A stretch of DNA of 64,000 nucleotides from Pseudomonas delhiensis. Lineage in GTDB: Bacteria > Pseudomonadota > Gammaproteobacteria > Pseudomonadales > Pseudomonadaceae. How positions within the stretch are numbered: position 1 is the first letter of the stretch; the number at the start of each line of letters is the position of its first letter. A program made the translations under genes and the position numbers. Positions 7,536 to 16,308 of this stretch are shown piece by piece. The notes beneath the pieces are model-generated. The model did no database searches. It saw only the letters and a program-made list of their open reading frames with translations, and was not told the origin of the DNA. The stretch spans positions 62,001-126,000 of the forward strand of contig NZ_FZPC01000020.1 of NCBI RefSeq assembly GCF_900187975.1. The letters are read 5' to 3'.

Positions 7536-8502
7536 GGTGCTCAAGCCCGGCCTCGCCACCTCGGTGCAGGACGCCGGCCGCGAAGGCTACTACCACCTGG
7601 GCATCCCGCCCTCCGGCGCTCTCGACCAGTACGCCCTGCGCGCGGCCAACCTGCTGGTGGGCAACCCGGCCACCGCCGCGGCGCTGGAGTGCACCCTGCT
7701 CGGGCCGCAGCTGGAATTCCAGCGCGACGCCCTGGTAGCGGTCTGCGGTGCGGCCATGACGCCGCGCCTGGACGGCGCCGAGATGCCGCTGGATTGCGCC
7801 TTCCGCGTGCGCGCCGGGCAGGTGCTGGGCTTCGACTTCATCAAGGCCGGCGCCCGTGGCTACATCGCCATCGACGGCGGCATCGAGGTGCCCGAGGTGC
7901 TGGGCAGCCGCTCCACCTACGCCCTGGGCGGCATCGGCGGCTTCGCCGGGCGGCGCCTGCAGGCCGGCGACGAATTGCCCCTGGGCGCTCCCGCCGGCGC
8001 CGGTCGCGAGGGCCTGGCGCTGCCACGCTCGTTGCAGATCGAGGTCGGTGGCGAAGTCAGCCTGCGGGTGGTGCCGGGGCTCTATCACCATCGCCTGACG
8101 GCCCGGGCCGCCGAGCAGTTCTTCGCCGACACCTGGACCGTGGGCTCTGAAGCCGACCGCACCGGCTTCCGCTTCAAGGGCGGCGCGCCGCTGGCCTTCG
8201 AGCCACGCGAGCAGCCGTTCGGCGCCGGCTCCGACCCGTCGAACATCGTCGACGCCTGCTACCCGATCGGCTCCATCCAGGTGCCCGGCGGCCTGGAGCC
8301 CATCGTCCTGCACCGCGACGCGGTGTCCGGCGGCGGCTACGCGATGATCGGCACGGTGATCAGCGCCGACCTCGACCGCATGGCCCAGCTGCAGCCCAAC
8401 CAGAAGGCCCGTTTCGTCGCCATCTCCCTGGAGGAAGCGCTGGCGGCGCGGCGTCGCTACAAGCAGCAGGTCGAAAACCTGTACCGCTTCTTCCTGGCCT
8501 AG
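7525..8502 (+). CDS. PxpC/KipA-like carboxyltransferase subdomain A-B protein
   Basis: 325 residues, the usual PxpC/KipA length. Typical blocks: LKVLKPGLATSVQDAGREG, IPPSGALDQYALRAANLLVGN, ALECTLLGPQLEF, GGIEVPEVLGSRSTYALGG and, near the end, DAVSGGGYAMIGTVISADLD. The fold is Pfam CT_A_B, half of the carboxyltransferase in urea carboxylase, and also the C subunit of 5-oxoprolinase. It overlaps the PxpB-like gene by 11 bases, which argues for one complex. Together with BCCP and biotin carboxylase it completes the parts of a split biotin-dependent enzyme. Confidence 0.85.
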   Translation: MSLKVLKPGLATSVQDAGREGYYHLGIPPSGALDQYALRAANLLVGNPATAAALECTLLGPQLEFQRDALVAVCGAAMTPRLDGAEMPLDCAFRVRAGQVLGFDFIKAGARGYIAIDGGIEVPEVLGSRSTYALGGIGGFAGRRLQAGDELPLGAPAGAGREGLALPRSLQIEVGGEVSLRVVPGLYHHRLTARAAEQFFADTWTVGSEADRTGFRFKGGAPLAFEPREQPFGAGSDPSNIVDACYPIGSIQVPGGLEPIVLHRDAVSGGGYAMIGTVISADLDRMAQLQPNQKARFVAISLEEALAARRRYKQQVENLYRFFLA

Positions 8503-8504
8503 CT

Positions 8505-8545
8505 GACCGCCACGGCGGCCTCCGCAGCGGACGCCGCCGTGGTCC
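8505..8545 (+). terminator. Hairpin at end of pxp operon
   Basis: CCACGGCGGC (8510-8519) and GCCGCCGTGG (8533-8542) form a 10-bp stem just after the operon's last stop codon. No T-run follows; termination may be weak. Confidence 0.5.
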
Positions 8546-8589
8546 AGGGATGATCAATTATTGGTCACTTGTCGACTTGTGACTTCATC

Positions 8590-8621
8590 TTGGTTGACAG
8601 CGACCAAGGCTTACATATCAT
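8590..8621 (+). promoter_or_regulatory. bioB promoter with overlapping inverted repeat
   Basis: TTGACA (8594-8599) and TATCAT (8616-8621) are 16 bases apart, a good sigma-70 promoter. An inverted repeat TTGGT-N8-ACCAA (8590-8607) covers the -35 box and could be an operator. The long BirA-type TTGTAAACC palindrome was not found. Confidence 0.65.
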
Positions 8622-8701
8622 GCCTCCAAAGCCTGAACCGCCACGCCCGCCGTGGCGGTCGAGAACAACGAGGCGTCAGCCCGCGTCCGAAGGAATTCCC
8701 C

Positions 8702-9754
8702 ATGAGTGCATCCGCATCCATCGTCACCCGCCACGACTGGACCCTCGCCGAAGTGAAGGCGCTCTTCGAGCAGCCCTTCAACGACCTCCTGTTCCAGGCG
8801 CAGACGGTGCACCGTGCGCACTTCGACGCGAACCGCGTGCAGGTCTCGACCCTGCTGTCGATCAAGACCGGCGCCTGCCCGGAAGACTGCAAGTACTGCC
8901 CGCAGTCCGGCCACTACAACACCGGCCTGGACAAGGAAAAGCTGATGGAGGTGCAGAAGGTCCTGGAGGCCGCCGCCGAGGCCAAGGCCATCGGCTCCAC
9001 CCGCTTCTGCATGGGCGCCGCCTGGAAGCACCCCTCGGCCAAGGACATGCCCTACGTGCTGGAGATGGTCAAGGGCGTGAAGAAGCTCGGCCTGGAAACC
9101 TGCATGACCCTCGGCAAGCTGACTCAGGAGCAGACCCAGGCCCTGGCCGAGGCCGGGCTGGACTACTACAACCACAACCTCGACACCTCGCCGGAGTTCT
9201 ACGGCAACATCATCACCACCCGCACCTACGGCGAGCGCCTGCAGACCCTGGCCTACGTGCGCGAGGCGGGGATGAAGATCTGCTCCGGCGGCATCCTCGG
9301 CATGGGCGAGTCGGTGGCCGACCGCGCCGGCCTGCTGATCCAGCTGGCCAACCTGCCGGAGCACCCGGAGTCGGTGCCGATCAACATGCTGGTCAAGGTC
9401 AAGGGCACCCCGCTGGCCGAGGAGAAGGACGTCGATCCCTTTGACTTCATCCGCACCCTGGCCGTGGCCCGGATCATGATGCCGAAATCCCACGTGCGCC
9501 TGTCCGCCGGCCGCGAGCAGATGAACGAGCAGATGCAGGCCCTGGCCTTCATGGCCGGCGCCAACTCGATCTTCTACGGCGAGAAGCTGCTGACCACCAA
9601 GAACCCGCAGGCCGAGAAGGACATGCAGCTGTTCGCCCGCCTGGGCATCAAGCCCGAGGCGCGCGAGGAGCACGCCGACGAGGTGCACCAGGCCGCCATC
9701 GAGCAGGCCCTGGTCGAGCAGCGCGATTCGCAGCTGTTCTATTCGGCCGTCTGA
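8702..9754 (+). CDS. bioB: Biotin synthase
   Basis: 350 residues. Radical-SAM enzyme that inserts sulphur into dethiobiotin. The [4Fe-4S] motif CPEDCKYC places ligands at C59, C63 and C66; downstream blocks [23 protein letters not shown] and LSAGREQM are typical and hold the [2Fe-2S] ligands. ATG at 8702 follows GAAGGAATTCCCC; the longer in-frame start at 8561 lies upstream of the promoter and is rejected. First gene of bioB-F-H-C-D; a hairpin-forming repeat separates it from bioF. Confidence 0.97.
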   Translation: MSASASIVTRHDWTLAEVKALFEQPFNDLLFQAQTVHRAHFDANRVQVSTLLSIKTGACPEDCKYCPQSGHYNTGLDKEKLMEVQKVLEAAAEAKAIGSTRFCMGAAWKHPSAKDMPYVLEMVKGVKKLGLETCMTLGKLTQEQTQALAEAGLDYYNHNLDTSPEFYGNIITTRTYGERLQTLAYVREAGMKICSGGILGMGESVADRAGLLIQLANLPEHPESVPINMLVKVKGTPLAEEKDVDPFDFIRTLAVARIMMPKSHVRLSAGREQMNEQMQALAFMAGANSIFYGEKLLTTKNPQAEKDMQLFARLGIKPEAREEHADEVHQAAIEQALVEQRDSQLFYSAV

Positions 9755-9849
9755 CGACGGCAGCTGCAAGCCGCAAGCTTCAAGCTGCAAGCCGAAAGCG
9801 CACTTTCGGTTTTTACTTGTAGCTTGTGGCTTAGCGCTTGGAGCTTGAC
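9755..9849. repeat. AAGCTTGCAGCTT-type hairpin repeat between bioB and bioF
   Basis: A run of CAAGCxxCAAGC units on the left (9764-9793) and its rough inverse AGCTTGxxxCTT on the right (9821-9847) surround CGAAAGCGCACTTTCGG. Similar elements lie at 43985-44085, 50531-50621 and 55211-55310. The sequence GCCGTCTGACGACGG, which includes the bioB stop codon, is also found at the tsaD end. Confidence 0.65.
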
Positions 9850-9851
9850 GC

Positions 9852-11057
9852 ATGTCCTTCGATCTCACCGCCCGCCTGGCCCAGCGCCAGGCGGACGATC
9901 TCTACCGCCAGCGGCCGTTGCTGGAGTCGCCGCAGGGCCCGCTGGTGCGGGTCGACGGCCGGCCGATGCTGGCCTTCTGTTCCAATGACTACCTGGGCCT
10001 GGCCAACCACCCCGAGGTGATCGCCGCGCTGCGTGCCGGCGCCGAGGGCTGGGGCGTGGGCGGTGGCGCCTCGCACCTGGTCAACGGCCACTGCGGGCCG
10101 CACCACGAGCTGGAGCTGGCCCTGGCCGAATTCACCGGGCGGCCGCGGGCGCTGCTGTTCTCCACCGGCTACATGGCCAACCTGGGCGCGGTGACCGCGC
10201 TGCTGGGCAAGGGCGACAGCGTGCTGGAAGACCGCCTCAACCACGCGTCGCTGCTGGACGCCGGGCTGCTCAGCGGCGCGCGCTTCTCGCGCTACCTGCA
10301 CAACGACGCGGCCAGCCTGGCCACGCGCCTGGGCAAGGCCGAGGGCAATACCCTGGTGGTCACCGACGGCGTGTTCAGCATGGACGGCGACCTCGCCGAC
10401 CTGCCGGCCCTGTGCGCCGAGGCCAGGCGCCGCGGCGCCTGGGTGATGGTCGACGACGCCCATGGCTTCGGCCCGCTGGGCGCCGGCGGTGGCGGCATCG
10501 TCGAGCACTTCGGCCTGGGCCTGGATGACGTGCCGGTGCTGGTCGGCACCCTGGGCAAGGCCTTCGGCACCGCCGGCGCCTTCGTCGCCGGCAGCGAGGA
10601 GCTGGTGGAGACGCTGATCCAGTTCGCCCGCCCATACATCTACACCACCAGCCAGCCGCCGGCGCTGGCCTGCGCCACGCTGAAGAGCCTGGAGCTGCTG
10701 CGCAGCGAGAACTGGCGCCGCGAGCACCTGGGCCGGCTGGTCGCACGCTTCCGCCGCGGCGCCGAGGCCATCGGCCTGACGCTGATGGACAGCTTCACGC
10801 CGATCCAGCCGATCCTCATCGGCGGCAGCCGCCAGGCCATGGCGCTGTCGGCGGCGTTGCGCGACCACGGCATCCTGGTCGGCGCCATCCGCCCGCCGAC
10901 CGTGCCGGCCGGCAGCGCGCGGCTGCGCGTGACCTTCAGCGCCAGCCACAGCGAGGAGCAGGTCGACCGCCTGCTCGAAGCCCTGGAGCAGAGCTGGCGC
11001 CAGGTCTCCAGCAGCCTGCTGGCGGAACTCGACGCCGAGGAGGGCGAGGATGCGTGA
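9852..11057 (+). CDS. bioF: 8-amino-7-oxononanoate synthase
   Basis: 401 residues, PLP-dependent alpha-oxoamine synthase joining pimeloyl-ACP and L-alanine. [23 protein letters not shown] and [10 protein letters not shown] are typical. The PLP lysine in [11 protein letters not shown] is codon 236, the same number as in E. coli. ATG at 9852 follows the repeat; the next gene overlaps it by 8 bases. The C-terminus is about 15 residues longer and acidic. Confidence 0.96.
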   Translation: MSFDLTARLAQRQADDLYRQRPLLESPQGPLVRVDGRPMLAFCSNDYLGLANHPEVIAALRAGAEGWGVGGGASHLVNGHCGPHHELELALAEFTGRPRALLFSTGYMANLGAVTALLGKGDSVLEDRLNHASLLDAGLLSGARFSRYLHNDAASLATRLGKAEGNTLVVTDGVFSMDGDLADLPALCAEARRRGAWVMVDDAHGFGPLGAGGGGIVEHFGLGLDDVPVLVGTLGKAFGTAGAFVAGSEELVETLIQFARPYIYTTSQPPALACATLKSLELLRSENWRREHLGRLVARFRRGAEAIGLTLMDSFTPIQPILIGGSRQAMALSAALRDHGILVGAIRPPTVPAGSARLRVTFSASHSEEQVDRLLEALEQSWRQVSSSLLAELDAEEGEDA

Positions 11058-11775
11058 CCAACTGATTCTGCTGCCCGGCTGGGGCCTGGGCTGCGCGCCC
11101 CTGGAGCCGCTGCGCGACGCCCTGCTGGAGCTGGCGCCGCACCTGCACGTGGCCATCGAGCCGCTGCCGCGCGAGGCCGACCCGGCGCTATGGCTGGACG
11201 AGCTGGACGACGAACTGCCCGAAGGCAGCTGGCTGGCCGGCTGGTCGCTGGGCGGCATGCTCGCCGCCGAGCTGGCCGCGCGCCGCGGCCAGGCCTGCCG
11301 GGGCCTGATCACCCTGGCCGCCAACGCCAGCTTCCGCCAGCTGGACGACTGGCCGCAGGCCATGCCCAACAGCGTCTTCGAGGATTTCTTCGAGGCCTTC
11401 CTGCTGGAGCCGGAACTGACGCGCAAGCGCTTCACCCTGCTGGTCAGCCAGGGCGCCCGCGACGCACGCACCCTGGCGCGGCAACTGCAGGTGGCGCTGC
11501 CGGCGCTGGAGGCCGGGGCGCTGGGCGCCGGCCTGCAACTGCTGGGGCGCCTGGACACCCGCGCGGCGCTGGAACGCTACGACGGCCCGCAACTGCACCT
11601 GTTCGCCGGCAACGACGCCCTGGTCCCGGCCGGCGCCGCCGACGCCCTGCTGGGCTGGTTGCCGGACGTGGAAGCGAGCACCATCGCCGGCGCCAGCCAC
11701 GGCCTGCCGCTGGAGCGCCCGGACGAGGTGGCCGCGGCCATCCTGACTTTCATCCACGAGGGCGACGATGTCTGA
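11050..11775 (+). CDS. bioH: Pimeloyl-[ACP] methyl ester esterase
   Basis: 241 residues, alpha/beta hydrolase that frees pimeloyl-ACP from its methyl ester. The nucleophile elbow GWSLGG places the serine at residue 66; the terminal histidine lies in [11 protein letters not shown], and the acid is likely in FAGNDALVP. It overlaps bioF by 8 bases and bioC by 8 bases, so all three are translated from one transcript. Confidence 0.92.
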   Translation: MRDQLILLPGWGLGCAPLEPLRDALLELAPHLHVAIEPLPREADPALWLDELDDELPEGSWLAGWSLGGMLAAELAARRGQACRGLITLAANASFRQLDDWPQAMPNSVFEDFFEAFLLEPELTRKRFTLLVSQGARDARTLARQLQVALPALEAGALGAGLQLLGRLDTRAALERYDGPQLHLFAGNDALVPAGAADALLGWLPDVEASTIAGASHGLPLERPDEVAAAILTFIHEGDDV

Positions 11776-12574
11776 TCCCCTGGGCGGCGCGCTGCCGGAC
11801 AAGCGCCAGGTCGCCGCTTCCTTCTCCCGCGCGGCCGCCACCTACGACGCCGTGGCCGAACTGCAGCGCGGCGTCGGCGAAGGCCTGCTGGCGCGGCTGC
11901 CGGCCGACCTGGCGGTGCGCCGCTGGCTCGACCTGGGCTGCGGCACCGGCCACTTCAGCCGGGCCCTGGCCCGGCGCTTCGGCGAGGCCGAGGGCCTGGC
12001 CGTGGACATCGCCGAAGGCATGCTGCGCCACGCCCGCGAGCGCGGCGGCGCCCGGCACTTCATCGGCGGCGACGCCGAGCGCCTGCCGCTGCGCGGCGAG
12101 TGCTGCGACCTGCTGTTCTCCAGCCTGGCCATCCAGTGGTGCGCCGACCTGCCGGCGGTGCTCGGCGAGGCGCACCGGGTGCTGCGCGAGGGCGGCGTGT
12201 TCGCCTTCAGCAGCCTGTGCGTCGGCACCCTGGACGAGCTGCGCGCCAGCTGGCAGGCGGTGGACGGCTTCGTCCACGTCAACCGCTTCCGCGCCTTCGC
12301 CGACTACCAGGCGCAGTGCGCGGCGAGCGGGCTGGAGGTGCTGCAACTGGCCACCGAGGACCGCGTGCTGCACTTCCCCGACCTGCGCAGCCTGACCCAC
12401 GAACTCAAGGCCCTGGGCGCCCACAACCTCAACCCCGGCCGCCCCGGCGGCCTGACCGGGCGGGCCAGGGTGCGGGCGCTGATCGAGGCCTACGAACGCT
12501 TCCGCCAGCCCGGGGGGCTGCCGGCGACCTACAGGGTGGTCCAGGCCATCCTGCGCAAACCCATCTCTTCGTAG
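11768..12574 (+). CDS. bioC: Malonyl-ACP O-methyltransferase
   Basis: 268 residues. SAM-dependent methyltransferase that starts pimeloyl synthesis by masking malonyl-ACP. Motif I is [20 protein letters not shown]; motif II region is [17 protein letters not shown]. The gene overlaps bioH by 8 bases. Its TAG stop (12572-12574) lies inside the first bases of a REP palindrome (GTAGGAG), so the repeat decides where the protein ends. Confidence 0.94.
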   Translation: MSDPLGGALPDKRQVAASFSRAAATYDAVAELQRGVGEGLLARLPADLAVRRWLDLGCGTGHFSRALARRFGEAEGLAVDIAEGMLRHARERGGARHFIGGDAERLPLRGECCDLLFSSLAIQWCADLPAVLGEAHRVLREGGVFAFSSLCVGTLDELRASWQAVDGFVHVNRFRAFADYQAQCAASGLEVLQLATEDRVLHFPDLRSLTHELKALGAHNLNPGRPGGLTGRARVRALIEAYERFRQPGGLPATYRVVQAILRKPISS

Positions 12575-12631
12575 GAGCGAGCTTGCTCGCGAACGGCCCG
12601 GGCACGGGTTCGCGAGCAAGCTCGCTCCTAC
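12571..12631. repeat. REP palindrome between bioC and bioD, includes the bioC stop
   Basis: A near-perfect 24-bp inverted repeat (GTAGGAGCGAGC... and its complement ending GCTCGCTCCTAC) around a 13-base spacer. It overlaps the TAG of bioC and ends 23 bases before the bioD start, so it can protect or attenuate the biotin mRNA. Confidence 0.9.
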
Positions 12632-12654
12632 ACAGGCAGCACCTGAGGAACCCC

Positions 12655-13344
12655 ATGCCCCACGCCTACTTCATCACCGGCACCGACACCGAAATCGGCA
12701 AGACCACCATCGCCGCCGGCCTGCTGCACGCCGCGCGCATGGCCGGCATGTCCACCGCCGCCGCCAAGCCGGTGGCCTCCGGCTGCGAGCGCCGCCCCGA
12801 GGGCCTGCGTAACGGCGACGCCCTGGCCCTGCTGGGCGAGTGCAGCCTGCCGCTGGCCTACGAGGAAGTGAACCCCTTCGCCTTCGAGCCGGCCATCGCC
12901 CCGCACCTGGCGGCGCGCGAGGTCGGCGTGGCGCTGAACGTCGACACCCTGGCCGGGCCGGTGCGCCACGTGCTGGCGCGCGGCGCCGACTTCACCCTGG
13001 TGGAAGGCGCCGGCGGCTGGCGCGTGCCCCTGGCCGGCGAGGAGAGCCTGTCGGACCTGGCCATCCGCCTCGAGCTGCCGGTGATCCTGGTGGTGGGCGT
13101 GCGCCTGGGCTGCATCAACCACGCGGTGCTCAGCGCCGAGGCCATCCTGCGCGACGGCTTGCCGCTGGCCGGCTGGGTGGCCAACATCGTCGATGCGCAG
13201 ACCTCGCGCCTGGAAGAGAACCTGGCGACCCTCGCCGAACGCCTGCCGGCGCCCTGCATCGGCCGCGTGCCGCGCCTGGCCGCGCCGACGCCGTTCGCCG
13301 TGGCCGGGCACCTGGACCTGGGGATCCTCGACCTTCCGGACTGA
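12655..13344 (+). CDS. bioD: Dethiobiotin synthetase
   Basis: 229 residues. ATP-dependent carboxylation and ring closure of 7,8-diaminononanoate. The P-loop GTDTEIGKTT (residues 9-18) and VEGAGGWRVPL are typical. The start ATG at 12655 has CTGAGGA upstream; the large open frame upstream of it crosses bioC in a wrong frame. Last gene of the biotin cluster. bioA is not in this window. Confidence 0.95.
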   Translation: MPHAYFITGTDTEIGKTTIAAGLLHAARMAGMSTAAAKPVASGCERRPEGLRNGDALALLGECSLPLAYEEVNPFAFEPAIAPHLAAREVGVALNVDTLAGPVRHVLARGADFTLVEGAGGWRVPLAGEESLSDLAIRLELPVILVVGVRLGCINHAVLSAEAILRDGLPLAGWVANIVDAQTSRLEENLATLAERLPAPCIGRVPRLAAPTPFAVAGHLDLGILDLPD

Positions 13345-13410
13345 TGGCCTTTGAATATCACCGACGATCCTGCTTGAATAGGCGGCAGGTTCCACCGAGG
13401 AAGATCGACC

Positions 13411-13638
13411 ATGGAAATCTCCGGTAACGCATTCAGTACCGGTCTGCAGGGGCTGCAGCGCGGCCTGCAGCAGGTCGACCGCGCCGCCGCCCAGGTGGCC
13501 GCGCAACCCGTGGCCCAGGACGACATCGCCCGGCCCGTGGTGGACATGGAAATGAGCAAGTACGCCGCCCTGGCGTCCAGCCGCGTCCTGCAGACCGCCG
13601 ACGAAACCCTCGGGACGCTGATCGACATCAGCGTCTGA
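13411..13638 (+). CDS. Mini flagellar rod/hook-like protein
   Basis: 75 residues, unknown function. The N-terminus (NAFSTGLQGLQRGLQQVD) resembles the start of flagellar rod and hook proteins. The C-terminus (VLQTADETLGTLIDI) closely resembles their end, where FlgC/FlgG read 'xIQTADEMLGTLxxI'. The 200 or so residues normally between them are absent. So it would form only the D0-type coiled-coil parts. No flagellar gene is nearby. ATG at 13411 follows GAGGAAGATCGACC, a good ribosome site. It lies 66 bases after bioD; the position matches PA0505. Confidence 0.6.
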   Translation: MEISGNAFSTGLQGLQRGLQQVDRAAAQVAAQPVAQDDIARPVVDMEMSKYAALASSRVLQTADETLGTLIDISV

Positions 13639-13790
13639 CGCCTTTCCTCCCTTCAGAATTTCCTTTCAGCAGCTTCGGACCGTCACCTGTCGGCGGCCCG
13701 TGGCTGGGCTTTACTCGTACCTATCGATACCCGCAAACGCAGCGCTCTGTTCCGAGCCCTGGCGCGTGACCGGGCGGTCGGCTTGCGCGC

Positions 13791-13819
13791 TTGACAAGGG
13801 TAGGGCGTAAACGTATGTT
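13791..13819 (+). promoter_or_regulatory. Sigma-70 promoter of fadE1
   Basis: TTGACA (13791-13796), 17 bases, TATGTT (13814-13819). It lies in the 304-base gap 13639-13942, which otherwise shows no gene. Confidence 0.7.
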
Positions 13820-13820
13820 T

Positions 13821-13834
13821 CAAACGCCTGTTTG
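13821..13834 (+). promoter_or_regulatory. PsrA-type operator
   Basis: CAAACGCCTGTTTG matches the PsrA site (C/GAAAC-N2-4-GTTTG/C). It covers the likely transcription start just after the -10 box, so bound PsrA would block initiation. PsrA is a TetR-family repressor released by long-chain fatty acyl compounds; the P. aeruginosa orthologue of the next gene (PA0506) is a known target. Confidence 0.75.
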
Positions 13835-13942
13835 AGAGTCGAGGCGCGCGGCGCATCGGCTGGGCGGCCGGGAACGCTCCCGCACAGCGACCGCAAGCAT
13901 CGGTCGCCCATTAACCAGAACCCTTCGTAGAGGTTTACCGCT

Positions 13943-15748
13943 ATGCCTGATTACAAGGCCCCCTTGCGTGATATCCGTTTCGTTCGCGACGAGCTGCTGG
14001 GCTACGAAGCGCACTACCAGAACCTGCCGGGCGCCCAGGACGCCACGCCGGACATGGTCAATGCCATCCTCGAAGAGGGTGCCAAGTTCTGCGAACAGGT
14101 GATCGCCCCGCTGAACCGCGTCGGCGACCAGGAAGGCTGCACCTGGAGCCCCGAGGGCGTGAAGACCCCCACCGGCTTCAAGGAGGCCTACCAGCAATTC
14201 GTCGAGGGCGGCTGGCCGAGCCTGGCCCATGACGTCGAGCACGGCGGCCAGGGCCTGCCGGAATCCCTGGGCATGGCCATCAGCGAGATGGTCGGCCAGG
14301 CCAACTGGTCCTGGGGCATGTACCCGGGCCTGTCCCACGGCGCCATGAACACCCTGCACGCCCACGGCACCCCGGAACAGCAGGCCACCTACCTGACCAA
14401 GCTGGTGTCCGGCGAGTGGACCGGCACCATGTGCCTGACCGAGCCGCACTGCGGCACCGACCTGGGCATGCTGCGCACCAAGGCCGAGCCCCAGGCCGAC
14501 GGCACCTACAAGGTCACCGGCACCAAGATCTTCATTTCCGCCGGCGAACACGACATGGCCGACAACATCGTCCACATCGTGCTGGCCCGCCTGCCCGACG
14601 CGCCCCAGGGCACCAAGGGCATCTCGCTGTTCATCGTGCCGAAGTTCCTGCCCAACGCCGAAGGCGGCGTAGGCGAGCGCAATGCCGTGTCCTGTGGCTC
14701 CATCGAGCACAAGATGGGCATCCACGGCAACGCCACTTGCGTGATGAACTTCGACGCCGCCACCGGCTTCCTGATCGGCCCGCCGAACAAGGGCCTGAAC
14801 TGCATGTTCACCTTCATGAACACCGCCCGCCTGGGTACCGCGCTGCAAGGCCTGGCCCACGCCGAGATCGGTTTCCAGGGTGGCATCGCCTACGCCCGCG
14901 AGCGTCTGCAGATGCGTTCGCTGACCGGCCCGAAAGCCCCGGAAAAGGCCGCCGACCCGATCATCGTGCACCCGGACGTGCGCCGCATGCTGCTGACCGC
15001 CAAGGCTTTCGCCGAAGGCAACCGCGCCATGCTGTACTTCGCCGCCAAGCAGGTGGACATCGTCCAGCGCAGCCAGGACGAAGAAGAGAAGAAAGCCGCT
15101 GACGCGATGCTGGCCTTCCTCACCCCGATCGCCAAGGCGTTCATGACCGAAGTCGGCTTCGAGTCGGCCAACCACGGCGTGCAGATCTATGGCGGCCACG
15201 GCTTCATCGCCGAGCACGGCATGGAACAGAACGTCCGCGACAGCCGCATCTCCATGCTGTACGAAGGCACCACCGGCGTTCAGGCGCTGGACCTGCTGGG
15301 CCGCAAGGTGCTGATGACCCAGGGCGAGGCGCTCAAGGGCTTCACCAGGATCGTGCACAAGTTCTGCCAGGCCAACGAAGGCAACGACGCCGTCAAGGAA
15401 TTCGTCGCGCCGCTGGCCGCGCTGAACAAGGAGTGGGGCGAACTGACCATGAAGGTCGGCATGGCCGCCATGAAGGACCGCGAGGAAGTCGGCGCCGCTT
15501 CGGTGGACTACCTGATGTTCTCCGGCTACGCCTGCCTGGCCTACTTCTGGGCCGACATGGCGCGCCTGGCCGCCGAGAAACTGGCCGCCGGCACCAGCGA
15601 GGAAGCCTTCTACAAGGCCAAGCTGCAGACCGCGCGCTTCTACTTCCAGCGCATCCTGCCGCGCACCCGCGCCCACGTCGCCGCCATGCTGTCCGGCGCC
15701 GGCAACCTGATGGACATGGCCGAGGAAGACTTCTCCCTCGGTTACTGA
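13943..15748 (+). CDS. fadE1: Acyl-CoA dehydrogenase, long form (PA0506 type)
   Basis: 601 residues, larger than short acyl-CoA dehydrogenases (about 380) because of a C-terminal helical domain. FAD-dependent first step of beta-oxidation. [20 protein letters not shown] is the FAD/substrate region. The catalytic glutamate lies in [19 protein letters not shown] second conserved block near the C-terminus is [14 protein letters not shown]. Expression is likely induced by fatty acids through the PsrA site upstream. Two paralogues follow on the same strand, each with its own control region. Confidence 0.92.
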   Translation: MPDYKAPLRDIRFVRDELLGYEAHYQNLPGAQDATPDMVNAILEEGAKFCEQVIAPLNRVGDQEGCTWSPEGVKTPTGFKEAYQQFVEGGWPSLAHDVEHGGQGLPESLGMAISEMVGQANWSWGMYPGLSHGAMNTLHAHGTPEQQATYLTKLVSGEWTGTMCLTEPHCGTDLGMLRTKAEPQADGTYKVTGTKIFISAGEHDMADNIVHIVLARLPDAPQGTKGISLFIVPKFLPNAEGGVGERNAVSCGSIEHKMGIHGNATCVMNFDAATGFLIGPPNKGLNCMFTFMNTARLGTALQGLAHAEIGFQGGIAYARERLQMRSLTGPKAPEKAADPIIVHPDVRRMLLTAKAFAEGNRAMLYFAAKQVDIVQRSQDEEEKKAADAMLAFLTPIAKAFMTEVGFESANHGVQIYGGHGFIAEHGMEQNVRDSRISMLYEGTTGVQALDLLGRKVLMTQGEALKGFTRIVHKFCQANEGNDAVKEFVAPLAALNKEWGELTMKVGMAAMKDREEVGAASVDYLMFSGYACLAYFWADMARLAAEKLAAGTSEEAFYKAKLQTARFYFQRILPRTRAHVAAMLSGAGNLMDMAEEDFSLGY

Positions 15749-15802
15749 TCCCGCCGCTGGCACCAGCCCGCCCCGTGGCGGGCTGTCCACGGAGGCGCCT
15801 GA

Positions 15803-15839
15803 CACCCTGCGAGCAAGCGCCCGCAGGGTGTTTTCATTT
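15803..15839 (+). terminator. Rho-independent terminator of fadE1
   Basis: CACCCTGCG (15803-15811) pairs with CGCAGGGTG (15822-15830), followed by TTTTCATTT. Confidence 0.85.
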
Positions 15840-15880
15840 CCGGGCCTGCTCCACGCACGATCGTGGCCCGGCTTGATCGT

Positions 15881-15898
15881 TATACCAATATGGGTATA
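15881..15898 (+). promoter_or_regulatory. Inverted repeat, likely operator of the solitary antitoxin gene
   Basis: TATACC-N6-GGTATA lies about 80 bases before the HigA-like gene, near a possible -10 (TATACC) element. HigA-type proteins usually bind such a palindrome to repress their own operon. Confidence 0.5.
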
Positions 15899-15935
15899 GC
15901 CTCGCTCGGCCGTTCATGGGAAAGCCGAGCCATCA

Positions 15936-15974
15936 GTGAAGTCGTTGATCTGGATGGGCAGCGAAAATGATTGA
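15936..15974 (+). pseudogene. Probable remnant of a HigB-like toxin gene
   Basis: GTG AAG TCG TTG ATC TGG ATG GGC AGC ... TGA encodes VKSLIWMGSEND and stops. VKSLIWMGS resembles the first residues of Gp49/HigB-type toxins, which are about 100 residues long and normally precede an antitoxin like the one that follows. The frame overlaps the antitoxin start. The remnant is short, so this is an inference. Confidence 0.4.
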
Positions 15975-16287
15975 GTTCGAAGAAGGTAGCGGCAATGTCT
16001 ATGCCGACCTCGGCAGGGACGATGCCGGCGAGATGCAGGTCAAGGCCAGGCTGGCATCCAAGATCGGCAGCATCATCAAGGCCCGCCACCTGACACAGAC
16101 CCAGGCAGCGGAAATCCTCGGGCTTCCCCAGCCCAAGGTTTCCGACATGTTGCGTGGGAAGTTCAGAGGCATCAGCGAGGCCAAGATGATCGACTGCCTG
16201 GCCCGGCTCGGGCGCGATGTCCAGATCGTGGTCAAGGCCGCCCCCCGTTCACGCCGTGAGGGGCGGGTGGAAGTGGTCTTCGCCTGA
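15967..16287 (+). CDS. HigA-like Xre antitoxin without a toxin partner
   Basis: 106 residues. Residues about 1-25 (FEEGSGNVYADLG) are the conserved N-terminal arm of this family. Residues 30-75 are the helix-turn-helix (KIGSIIKARHLTQTQAAEIL, PKVSDMLRGKFRGIS), and the end is RLGRDVQIVVK. Such proteins neutralise a RelE-like toxin and repress their operon. No complete toxin frame lies upstream or downstream; only a 12-codon remnant precedes it. It sits between two acyl-CoA dehydrogenase genes, flanked by terminators, which suggests an inserted and then eroded module. Confidence 0.8.
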   Translation: MIEFEEGSGNVYADLGRDDAGEMQVKARLASKIGSIIKARHLTQTQAAEILGLPQPKVSDMLRGKFRGISEAKMIDCLARLGRDVQIVVKAAPRSRREGRVEVVFA

Positions 16288-16308
16288 TCGGCTCTCCCGT
16301 GCAGGAAG

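Noticed and set aside
8561-8701. Longer bioB start at 8561
   Set aside because: A -35/-10 promoter (8594-8621) lies inside it; homology and ribosome site place the start at 8702.
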